Of a stretch of 7,473 nucleotides of DNA, positions 1 through 4,888 are shown in pieces. Every line of letters begins with the position of its first letter. Positions within the stretch are counted from its first letter, which is position 1. Position numbers and translations under genes: made by a program. Source of the DNA: an uncultured Chloroflexota bacterium (GTDB lineage Bacteria; Chloroflexota; Anaerolineae; Aggregatilineales; Phototrophicaceae); contig CALMDI010000528.1 of the NCBI GenBank assembly GCA_937864975.1, positions 1-7,473 of the forward strand. The letters are read 5' to 3'. The notes under the pieces are model-generated. The model did no database searches, was not told the origin of the DNA, and saw nothing but the letters and a program-made list of their open reading frames with translations.

Positions 1-668
1 TCAGCGCTCCCGCGCTCTTGAGCAGCGAAGGCGCTCCCCCCGCACCGGAATGGCTGTCCTTCACCAGCGAAGAAGCCAGCGGTATGACGGCGATGCTGCC
101 GGTCGATCCGACGGCTCTGGGCGGGGATAACGCCGATGGCGCCGCCGCCGACATGCTGCAGGACCCATTCGCGGGGCTGGCAGATTTCAACGCGCAGCAA
201 TTCGTGACGATGACCCGCAGTGGAGACGTGTTCACGACCGTCCTCGACATCGTCGGCATGGTCAGCTCGCCCGAAGTGCAGCAAGCGCTTCTGGCAGAGG
301 TACAAGACCCCGCGAACACGAGCAGTCTGGCGATGGTACCCGGCATGAGTGACGTCGCCACGATGGACCCGGAGGAGGTGCAGGCAAACCTCGCGCAGCT
401 TCCGGCAGCCCTCGAAGGCACGACGCTGGTCATCGAGCAGGACATTACCGGTGGGACGCTCAGCCGCATTCTGGTCACCGGCAACATCGCCATGGATCCC
501 ACGGCGGTCGGTGAAGAAGGCGACCCCGTAGCGGCGTCGCTGACCTTCGACGCAAACGTGACGGCTGTTAATCAGCCCTTCGCCGTCACAGCCCCTGAAG
601 GCGCGATCTCCTTCAGTGAATGGTTCGCTCAGATGATGGGCGGCGGCGTGAGCACGCTCGACAGCTAA
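1..668 (+). CDS. C-terminal part of a probable exported LppX/LolA-like protein (5' end outside the window)
   Basis: The reading frame is open from the left edge (first full codon at base 3) to the TAA at 666-668. The gene therefore almost certainly starts upstream, and the in-frame TTG at 18 need not be a start. About 222 residues are visible. They are acidic, rich in Ala, Thr, Met and Pro, with few Lys and no Cys. The last ~90 residues run TTLVIEQ, then LSRILVTG, IAMDPTA, and finally AVTAPEGA before the end. The neighbouring protein (802-2196) has the same order of landmarks (TTLTVER, LHRVVVE, LAMTVDTA, AIQAPENA), so the two look like paralogues. By comparison with that neighbour I infer a periplasmic or cell-surface LppX/LolA-type beta fold that could bind a lipid or other hydrophobic ligand. 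No signal peptide can be checked because the N-terminus is missing. The biological role is unknown. Confidence 0.7.
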   Translation, partial: SAPALLSSEGAPPAPEWLSFTSEEASGMTAMLPVDPTALGGDNADGAAADMLQDPFAGLADFNAQQFVTMTRSGDVFTTVLDIVGMVSSPEVQQALLAEVQDPANTSSLAMVPGMSDVATMDPEEVQANLAQLPAALEGTTLVIEQDITGGTLSRILVTGNIAMDPTAVGEEGDPVAASLTFDANVTAVNQPFAVTAPEGAISFSEWFAQMMGGGVSTLDS

Positions 669-724
669 GCACGCTCGCCGTAAACGGTCGCCGCGCATTG
701 TCCGGCGAACAGGATAAGCTCATG

Positions 725-753
725 ACAGAGGGCTGGCAATTGCAGCCCTCTGT
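725..753 (+). terminator. Terminator-like hairpin between the two paralogous genes
   Basis: A perfect 11-bp stem (ACAGAGGGCTG at 725-735 and CAGCCCTCTGT at 743-753) encloses a 7-nt loop. It lies 56 bp past the stop codon at 668. The following bases (TCGCTTCG) are only mildly T-rich, so it may be a weak intrinsic terminator or an mRNA-stabilising hairpin. It would separate or attenuate transcription into the gene at 802. Confidence 0.55.
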
Positions 754-801
754 TCGCTTCGTCAGGCGTTCCTGCTGCCCATGACCGCGGAGTGCGCCGC
801 C

Positions 802-2196
802 ATGACCCGACATCGCACCGGTCGCCTGATCGGGATCCTCTACCTCCTCGTCGCAGGCGCGGGACTCGCGCCGGGCGCGGCGCAGCAGGACGATGCGTTG
901 CTGACAGAGGCAGCAGCGCGCACGCGGCAGGCGTCCAGCTTTCAATTCGATTTCGACCTGCTCCTGATGCTGTCGGGAATTCCGCAGGGCGACGCGCTGG
1001 TGAATTTGCGGGGCGAAGGGGCGGTCACCGACCTGGAGACAACGCCCGCTCTTTCACTCGTGACCGACGGTGGATTGACCATCGGCGGGCGTCATACCCC
1101 CGCCATCCTTCAGGCGCGAGTCGTGGACGGTATCGCCTACTTCAACCGCCAGGAGCGCTGGTCAGGCACGCCCCTGAGCGAGTTGGTGCCGCTGGTACAG
1201 GACGTGATCGTATCCAGCTTTCGCGCCGGGTTCGCTGGCGCGTCGGAAGCCGCCGTGCTCACGCATAGCGCCGCCGATCCACTGACGCGCGAGGCGCTCG
1301 ACGCCCTTCGCCTATCGTTAAACAACCTTGACCTGATCGGCTTTACCGAGACTGTCCGTCATGAGGATGAACCGGTAAACGACCGTCCGACCGCGCGCTA
1401 TACATCCACCGTCGACGTCGCCGCGCTGGTGCGCTCGGATGCGGGTCAGAATGTGATCGTCGGGCTGCTCCAGCTTGGCGATCCGGCATCGCCGCAGGCT
1501 TTATCAGGGGCGGAGCGAAACGCGCTGAGCGCGCTGATCGCGCAGCTTTTCGACCAGACGACATTAACGGTGGAGCGTTACGTGGGCTTGGACGATGGTT
1601 ACCTGCATCGCGTCGTCGTCGAGCTGGCAATGACGGTCGATACGGCGCGGGCAGGCGCGAGCGGGCTTCCGCTGACTCTGAATCTGAATCTCGACCTGCG
1701 GCTGTCCAATTTCGGCGGCGTCCCGGCGATTCAGGCGCCGGAAAACGCGATGGTGATCGCCGGGCTTGCCAACGTGGTGAGCGTGCCGGGAGTCATTACG
1801 GCGCCGACGGCTCGCGCGCCCGAACCGGCGACACTTACCCCGGTACCCCGTGTCATCCTCTCCATCGCGCCGAACACGCCGACGACCATTGCGCTGAGTG
1901 GAGCCGCGCCGACCGATCTCCGCTACAGTGCAGCCAGTGGGGAAACTGTGAGCATCGTCGTCCGAAGCCTTGAGGAGCCGGGCGCGCTTGATACGACGGT
2001 TGAACTGCTGACGTCGAACGCCATTCGGCTCAACTACAATGACGATCAGGCGACCGTCCGCGACGATCTTCTATCGACCGACTCGGCAATCGAGGGGCAG
2101 GCGCTCGAAGCCGGGGATTACATCATTCGCGTCAACTCCTTCACGGGGACGGCACAGGGCAGCGCCGAAGTCACCGTCGAGCGAATTGTGCCTTGA
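802..2196 (+). CDS. Exported LppX/LolA-like protein with C-terminal PPC-like domain
   Basis: The protein is 464 aa long. I chose the ATG at 802 over the in-frame ATG at 781 for two reasons. GGAG at 789-792 sits 9 nt upstream of it, and the protein then begins with a classical signal peptide: MTRHRTGR, a hydrophobic stretch LIGILYLLVAGAGLA, and a likely signal peptidase I site after GAA before QQDD. No lipobox cysteine is visible. Residues ~30-325 resemble the LppX/LprAFG and LolA type of half-barrel (helix TEAAARTRQASSFQF, then beta strands, 'VVDGIAYFNRQERW'), which in known families carries lipids in the envelope. Residues ~345-464 look like a bacterial pre-peptidase C-terminal (PPC) beta domain: LRYSAASGETVSIVV, then LNYNDDQATVRDD, then LEAGDYIIRVNS. 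The ligand and partner are unknown. The gene follows a probable paralogue. Its stop codon lies inside the -35 box of the tRNA promoter. The fold assignment is by pattern only. Confidence 0.8.
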   Translation: MTRHRTGRLIGILYLLVAGAGLAPGAAQQDDALLTEAAARTRQASSFQFDFDLLLMLSGIPQGDALVNLRGEGAVTDLETTPALSLVTDGGLTIGGRHTPAILQARVVDGIAYFNRQERWSGTPLSELVPLVQDVIVSSFRAGFAGASEAAVLTHSAADPLTREALDALRLSLNNLDLIGFTETVRHEDEPVNDRPTARYTSTVDVAALVRSDAGQNVIVGLLQLGDPASPQALSGAERNALSALIAQLFDQTTLTVERYVGLDDGYLHRVVVELAMTVDTARAGASGLPLTLNLNLDLRLSNFGGVPAIQAPENAMVIAGLANVVSVPGVITAPTARAPEPATLTPVPRVILSIAPNTPTTIALSGAAPTDLRYSAASGETVSIVVRSLEEPGALDTTVELLTSNAIRLNYNDDQATVRDDLLSTDSAIEGQALEAGDYIIRVNSFTGTAQGSAEVTVERIVP

Positions 2197-2221
2197 CCCT
2201 GCTAAACCGCTATGATAAGAT
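2193..2221 (+). promoter_or_regulatory. Sigma-70-type promoter of tRNA-Arg
   Basis: TTGACC (2193-2198) is followed after exactly 17 nt by TAAGAT (2216-2221). Transcription would begin around 2228, about 8 nt before the mature tRNA 5' end. The -35 box overlaps the TGA stop (2194-2196) of the upstream gene, showing tight packing. Confidence 0.65.
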
Positions 2222-2235
2222 GACTTCACTGGAAT

Positions 2236-2308
2236 GTGCCTGTAGCTCAGCGGATAGAGCGTCTGCCTACGGAGCAGAAAGTCGGGGGTTCGAATCCCTC
2301 CAGGCACA
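2236..2308 (+). tRNA. tRNA-Arg (anticodon ACG)
   Basis: A full 73-nt cloverleaf can be drawn. The acceptor stem GTGCCTG (2236-2242) pairs perfectly with CAGGCAC (2301-2307), with discriminator A2308. The D stem is GCTC/GAGC (2245-2248 and 2257-2260) with an 8-nt loop. The anticodon stem is TCTGC/GCAGA with loop CTACGGA, giving anticodon ACG at 2269-2271. The T stem is GGGGG/CCCTC with one G-T pair, around the loop TTCGAAT. The A34 would be expected to be deaminated to inosine by TadA, reading CGU, CGC and CGA. CCA is not encoded (the next bases are AAC), so it must be added enzymatically. Its final 15 bases are the left copy of a direct repeat flanking an inserted segment. The tRNA itself is intact. 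Confidence 0.97.
2294..2308 (+). repeat. attL-like direct repeat (tRNA-Arg 3' end)
   Basis: ATCCCTCCAGGCACA is identical to 3529-3543. It covers the 3' half of the T arm, the 3' acceptor strand and the discriminator base. Similarity stops abruptly on both sides of the repeat, as expected for a site-specific recombination core rather than for a diverged duplicate tRNA. Confidence 0.8.
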
Positions 2309-2314
2309 AACGAT

Positions 2315-2349
2315 TACCCCTGTCCTCATTCGAGGCAGGGGTACTTTTT
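2315..2349 (+). terminator. Rho-independent terminator immediately after tRNA-Arg, inside the inserted element
   Basis: TACCCCTG (2315-2322) pairs with CAGGGGTA (2336-2343), and CCTC (2324-2327) with GAGG (2332-2335). Together they make a 12-bp stem with one bulged T and a 4-nt loop, followed by C and TTTTT (2345-2349). It ends transcription of the tRNA. Because it lies inside the direct repeats, the element appears to have supplied a new terminator to its host tRNA. On the other strand it also lies just beyond the toxin stop codon, but there it lacks a T tract. Confidence 0.85.
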
Positions 2350-2388
2350 ATGTCAGTTGTCATCCGAAACTTGCTTGTCGAAATCATC

Positions 2389-2862
2389 CTAAGTCCGATT
2401 GCGAATGGCTTCCAGTTGCTCACTGCTCCAGCCCATGTAGTCGCGCAGAAAAACTGGCGGCAACAATACCTTCATCCGTTCGTGCAACGGCTCGCTCTCG
2501 GTGAGGTCTTTATCATAAGTCACCAAACAATCTACTTGTGCTTGAATTGCGGCCAACGCCACATGGACATCTTTCGCGTCACGACTCAAAAATGCTTCAG
2601 CAGCCTCATCCTCAACCGGAGGGTTAGTCACTTCCTCATAGGCTGCCCTTTTCAGCAGTGCGTCAAAGTCCTCCGTCAACTTTGGCGCTAGCTCCGCCAG
2701 GGCCATTCGGACTTCTTCAATGATCCGCGGCGATAAGACAAGCTGAAAATCTCCATTGGCAGCATGGCGAAGGACTTCATACGGCCATCGACGCCAAATG
2801 GTTCCCGCATACAGAATATTGGCATCAATCAGTACCCGGAGCTTATTCGGTTCGTTTGGCAT
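2389..2862 (-). CDS. PIN-domain ribonuclease toxin of a type II toxin-antitoxin system
   Basis: The protein is 157 aa, starting at the ATG at 2862. The frame also allows a TTG at 2874, but the ATG is the better codon and reduces the overlap with the antitoxin gene to 20 nt. The PIN acidic quartet is in place: D13 in VLIDAN, E50 in IIEEV, D98 in RDAKDVH and D117 in VTYDKD. The layout matches the PIN_3 type annotated as 'putative toxin-antitoxin system toxin component, PIN family'. Such proteins are Mg2+-dependent single-strand-specific RNases, and some VapC relatives cut tRNA or rRNA; the RNA target here cannot be told. The gene overlaps the 3' end of the Phd-type antitoxin, so the two are translationally coupled and transcribed from the promoter at 3254-3282. 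All key residues are intact, so it is likely active when not bound by the antitoxin. Confidence 0.9.
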   Translation of the reverse strand: MPNEPNKLRVLIDANILYAGTIWRRWPYEVLRHAANGDFQLVLSPRIIEEVRMALAELAPKLTEDFDALLKRAAYEEVTNPPVEDEAAEAFLSRDAKDVHVALAAIQAQVDCLVTYDKDLTESEPLHERMKVLLPPVFLRDYMGWSSEQLEAIRNRT

Positions 2863-3196
2863 GACGTTCTTCAAAGAGGCGCTGGCGCGTGTCTTCCAGG
2901 TGTTGCATAAGTTCCTCTTCGGTTAGACCGAGCTTTTCGATTTCCTCACCAATTGCGCGAGCCGCTTCCTCAAACTGCTTGAGGCGTTGTTGTTTGTCGC
3001 GTTCCCGCTGGTCGTGTTCGCGCATCAGGGCTTCGTATTCGGCCATCGATAACATCGCAACCACCGGGAAGCCTTTAAACTCGACGATGATGTGCTCACG
3101 CCCCGAATGCGCGCGTCGCAGCACCTCGCCAAATTTCCGTTGGACTTCAGTTGATCGAACTCTGACTCGCACCGGTTTTCCCTTTGCGGTAGCCAC
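2843..3196 (-). CDS. Phd/YefM-family antitoxin
   Basis: The protein is 117 aa. I chose the GTG at 3196 because GAGGAGGG (minus strand, 3204-3211) lies 7 nt upstream of it; an upstream in-frame GTG at 3217 would place this Shine-Dalgarno sequence inside the gene. Residues ~13-58 (VRSTEVQRKFGEVLRRA, then EHIIVEFKGFPVVAMLSMAEYEAL) are the Phd/YefM fold, which binds DNA and represses its own operon. Residues ~58-117 are a highly charged helical tail (MREHDQRERDKQQRLKQFEE, then LTEEELMQHLEDTRQ). In this family that tail wraps and neutralises the toxin. It precedes and overlaps the PIN toxin gene, the usual antitoxin-first order. The near-perfect palindrome at 3221-3251 is the probable autoregulatory site. 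Confidence 0.9.
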   Translation of the reverse strand: MATAKGKPVRVRVRSTEVQRKFGEVLRRAHSGREHIIVEFKGFPVVAMLSMAEYEALMREHDQRERDKQQRLKQFEEAARAIGEEIEKLGLTEEELMQHLEDTRQRLFEERHAKRTE

Positions 3197-3220
3197 TTTA
3201 CTTCCCTCCTCACTCACTAC

Positions 3221-3251
3221 GCATTTTCATGTATTGAATACATGCTTATGC
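3221..3251. promoter_or_regulatory. Palindromic operator of the toxin-antitoxin operon
   Basis: The core is a perfect 17-nt palindrome, CATGTATTGAATACATG (3228-3244), with 8-bp arms around a central G. It is nested in an outer GCAT...ATGC pair (3221-3224 and 3248-3251) with equal 3-nt spacers. It begins about 3 bp beyond the -10 box and covers the expected start of transcription. A bound antitoxin or antitoxin-toxin complex here would block initiation, the standard Phd-type autoregulation. Which protein binds is inferred. Confidence 0.7.
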
Positions 3252-3253
3252 GT

Positions 3254-3282
3254 ATAGTAACAAACTAAATACACCCGGTCAA
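3254..3282 (-). promoter_or_regulatory. Sigma-70-type promoter of the toxin-antitoxin operon
   Basis: On the minus strand TTGACC (3282-3277) is followed after exactly 17 nt by TACTAT (3259-3254), close to consensus. The predicted start is near 3247, giving a leader of about 50 nt before the antitoxin GTG. The -35 box begins on the base directly after the TAG stop of the upstream HTH gene. Confidence 0.75.
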
Positions 3283-3501
3283 CTATCGTGAAGTGATAGA
3301 GGCTTTGCGATTCGCTTCTCGGATAATCCGTTGGACGTGTTTGAGGTGCAGGCGGTATATCCGCGCTAAATCCTCGGCAACTTCGCCATCTGTGAACCGC
3401 TGGTAGATTTCAGCATTCCGTATCGTTTTCGGTTTGGCAGGGGACGTTAGATCGTACAACGAGCGGAGAACCAGTTGGGCGCAGGTGCGCGGGTCAAGCA
3501 A
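3283..3501 (-). CDS. Small helix-turn-helix protein, possible element regulator
   Basis: The protein is 72 aa with a TTG start at 3501; an in-frame stop at 3511-3513 rules out a longer form. No convincing Shine-Dalgarno sequence precedes it, so the start is uncertain. Residues ~26-65 (TIRNAEIYQRFTDGEVAEDL, then ARIYRLHLKHVQRIIREANR) form a predicted helix-turn-helix like those of Mor-type activators or sigma region 4. The recognition helix would be roughly residues 52-63. It lies at the right end of the tRNA-integrated element, upstream of and co-oriented with the toxin-antitoxin pair. Only 27 bp separate its start from the right direct repeat, so it has little room for its own promoter inside the element. 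It could be an excisionase-like factor, a transcription regulator of the module, or the remnant of a larger protein. The function is not established. Confidence 0.6.
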   Translation of the reverse strand: MLDPRTCAQLVLRSLYDLTSPAKPKTIRNAEIYQRFTDGEVAEDLARIYRLHLKHVQRIIREANRKASITSR

Positions 3502-3528
3502 ATGAGAGGGTTACTCGGAAACGCCCAT

Positions 3529-3543
3529 ATCCCTCCAGGCACA
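3529..3543 (+). repeat. attR-like direct repeat (copy of the tRNA-Arg 3' end)
   Basis: This is an exact copy of 2294-2308 in the same orientation. The bases before it (ACGCCCAT) do not resemble the tRNA T loop, so it is not part of a second, decayed tRNA with gradual similarity. The bases after it (CAAGCAG, then a terminator) are probably the original downstream flank of tRNA-Arg. Confidence 0.8.
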
Positions 3544-3554
3544 CAAGCAGATGG

Positions 3555-3582
3555 AAGCTCAGCTAAACGGCTGAGCTTTTTT
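3555..3582 (+). terminator. Rho-independent terminator, probably the original one of tRNA-Arg
   Basis: A perfect 9-bp stem AAGCTCAGC (3555-3563) / GCTGAGCTT (3570-3578) with a 6-nt loop runs into six T residues (3577-3582). No + strand gene ends just upstream: its nearest upstream neighbour is the tRNA 3'-end copy, 11 bp away. This makes sense if it terminated the tRNA before the insertion pushed it 1.2 kb away. Confidence 0.85.
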
Positions 3583-3667
3583 GTTGCCAAATCCTCTCCA
3601 AACCAACCCATCGTGCGCTAGGATTACGCCGCAGGCACGTTGAATCCAATAGAAAGGCTGTGCGTTC

Positions 3668-4393
3668 GTGGGCTTTCCCTTCGCCTATTACGATTTGCTC
3701 GACGCCTTCGCGAAGCCCGGCTGCGCGGTCTGCGCGCTTCTGCTTCGCGACGCCGCGCAATTTCTCGACAAGCTCCTGTACGAATTCGTCAACGACCGGC
3801 AGATGCAGCGGGCATTTCGCGCCAGTTATGGACTCTGCAACCCGCATAGCTGGCAGCTTACCGGGTACCGGGGTGGGGCGCTTGGCGCGGCGATTCTTCA
3901 CGCCGCCGTTCTGGGCGATATTCAGGCGAAAATGGACCGGTTCGCTCCCGCATCCGCCGCGCTTACCGGCATATCACGCCTGTTCCGGGCGGATGCCCCC
4001 GGCGAAGCCCTCGCCCGCGCGCTTGAGCCGCAGGCGGCGTGCATGGCGTGCGAGCGCCTGGCAGTCGCGGAGAGCGATGCCATTTCCACGCTGGCGCAGG
4101 TGATCCATCTGCCCGACGTGCAGAGCGCGTATCAAGCGTCGGAGGGGTTGTGCCTGCCGCATTTCCGCCAGTTGCTGCGCCAGGTGAGCAGCCCCAGCGA
4201 TCTCAAAGCGGTCATTTCGTTTCAAGCCGCGATCTGGTCGAAGCTCGAAGCGGAGATTGCCGAATTCCAGCGCAAGAGCGACGCGCATTATGGGGATGAG
4301 ACAATCGACGCGGACGAAGCGACGAGCTGGCTCCGCGCCGTCGGGCAGGTCGCGGGCGCGAAAGGCGCGCTTCCCGGCACGCGCCGACCTTAA
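3668..4393 (+). CDS. DUF6062-like protein with two CxxC...CxxH modules
   Basis: The protein is 241 aa with a GTG start at 3668. AGAAAGG at 3651-3657 lies 10 nt upstream. There is no signal peptide or membrane segment, so it is probably cytoplasmic. The sequence is an internal duplication. Module one has C19-x2-C22 (GCAVC) and C57-x2-H60 (GLCNPH). Module two has C125-x2-C128 (ACMAC) and C162-x2-H165 (GLCLPH). Spacing is nearly identical (34 and 33 residues between the pairs), and a helical stretch lies between them. This CxxC plus G-[LF]-C-x2-H pattern recalls DUF6062 proteins. Two Zn2+ or similar sites are likely by inference from ligand geometry. The family has no assigned reaction that I know of. 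It stands alone, divergent from the element on its left and convergent with the rhamnose mutarotase gene on its right. No clear promoter could be found upstream. Confidence 0.75.
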   Translation: MGFPFAYYDLLDAFAKPGCAVCALLLRDAAQFLDKLLYEFVNDRQMQRAFRASYGLCNPHSWQLTGYRGGALGAAILHAAVLGDIQAKMDRFAPASAALTGISRLFRADAPGEALARALEPQAACMACERLAVAESDAISTLAQVIHLPDVQSAYQASEGLCLPHFRQLLRQVSSPSDLKAVISFQAAIWSKLEAEIAEFQRKSDAHYGDETIDADEATSWLRAVGQVAGAKGALPGTRRP

Positions 4394-4494
4394 TCGGCTG
4401 AGACGCCGCTCACAAATCATCGTCGCGGTGGATGACATGCGCCTCGCGCCTTAATGGTTCATCCGGCAAGTCAGTTGGCGAAAAGACAGTCGGT

Positions 4495-4527
4495 CGTAGG
4501 GGCACGACGTGTCGTGCCCGGTTTACG
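4495..4527. repeat. REP-like palindrome in the convergent intergenic region
   Basis: GGGCACGAC (4500-4508) and GTCGTGCCC (4511-4519) form a perfect 9-bp inverted repeat around GT. It is partly extended by CGTA (4495-4498) pairing with TACG (4524-4527). The rest of the 153-bp gap between the converging genes (4394-4546) shows no gene. The hairpin lacks a T tract, so it fits an interspersed repetitive palindrome or a bidirectional stem-loop better than a classical terminator. Copy number in the genome is unknown. Confidence 0.5.
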
Positions 4528-4546
4528 AATTTACCGGACGAAGCAC

Positions 4547-4867
4547 TTAATCCGTGTGGAAAACTTCCTGAAGCTCGATCATGTTTTCATCCGGGCGACC
4601 GCTGATCGACTCGAAGTACGGTGACATGAATTCCTGCCATTGCAGATTGATCGGCTCGCTTGCCATGCCGTCGAGCGATGCCTGAAAGCTCTCGTCCGCC
4701 TCAAAGTAGCCGAACAGCAGTCCATCGTCACGCATGAACAGTGAGTAGTTGCGCCACCCGGTGCGACGCAGCGCGTCGAGCATTTCCTGCCACACCGCCT
4801 CGTGATGCTTCTTATACGCCTCGATTTTGTCCGGCTTCACCTTCAGCAGAAATCCGACCCGTTTCAC
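4547..4867 (-). CDS. rhaM: L-rhamnose mutarotase
   Basis: The protein is 106 aa, compared with 104 for E. coli RhaM. It interconverts the alpha and beta anomers of L-rhamnose (EC 5.1.3.32) in the cytosol, supplying the anomer used by L-rhamnose isomerase. Family landmarks are present: an N-terminal strand RVGFLLKVKPDKIEAY, the catalytic-type His22 within KKHH at the same position as in E. coli, Tyr18, a central FGYFEAD strand, the LQWQEFMSPYF helix, and the C-terminal signature ELQEVFHTD. The fold is a dimeric ferredoxin-like alpha-beta barrel. The start is GTG at 4867, preceded on the minus strand by AGAGGGAGAG about 7 nt upstream. It follows the CLC gene by 21 nt, so it is probably the last gene of that operon. 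No other rhamnose gene is visible in the window. Confidence 0.93.
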   Translation of the reverse strand: MKRVGFLLKVKPDKIEAYKKHHEAVWQEMLDALRRTGWRNYSLFMRDDGLLFGYFEADESFQASLDGMASEPINLQWQEFMSPYFESISGRPDENMIELQEVFHTD

Positions 4868-4888
4868 GATGACGCTCTCCCTCTGCGT

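Larger units (their letters stand above)
2294..3543. mobile_element. Small tRNA-Arg-integrated element carrying a toxin-antitoxin module, without integrase
   Basis: The segment is bounded by two exact 15-bp direct repeats: the tRNA 3' end (2294-2308) and its copy (3529-3543). It therefore forms a 1,235-bp unit plus one repeat. Its contents are a terminator, a PIN toxin, a Phd antitoxin with promoter and operator, and a small HTH protein, with all genes on the minus strand. The interior is clearly more AT-rich than either flank. A strong terminator lies just beyond the right repeat, where the tRNA would have ended before insertion. Duplication of a tRNA 3' end is the known footprint of tyrosine-recombinase integration. 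No recombinase gene fits in the segment, so it would have to be mobilised in trans or is a decayed remnant. Element identity is inferred; the repeats and gene content are read directly. Confidence 0.72.

Noticed and set aside
723..785. Possible 20-codon leader peptide starting at ATG 723 and ending at the TGA at 783-785.
   Set aside because: There is no ribosome binding site, it covers the terminator-like hairpin, and there is no attenuator logic linking it to the downstream gene.
781..801. ATG at 781 as the start of the second exported protein.
   Set aside because: It would put seven extra residues including an acidic one and a cysteine before the signal peptide, whereas the ATG at 802 has GGAG 9 nt upstream and gives a standard signal peptide.
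2193..2216. TTGACC with TATGAT (2211-2216) as the tRNA promoter.
   Set aside because: The spacer would be only 12 nt. TAAGAT at 2216-2221 gives the normal 17 nt and was preferred.
2311..3517. Imperfect inverted match between the two inner ends of the tRNA-integrated element (2311-2324 against 3504-3517, about 11 of 14 positions).
   Set aside because: The distances to the two direct repeats are unequal (2 and 11 nt), the left copy is part of the terminator stem, and a match of this quality can arise by chance. Not enough to call terminal inverted repeats or recombinase arm sites.
3518..3543. Second, decayed tRNA-Arg gene at the right-hand repeat.
   Set aside because: Identity is exactly 15 bp and ends abruptly; no T loop, anticodon arm or D arm remnant precedes it. 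Site-specific integration explains this better.
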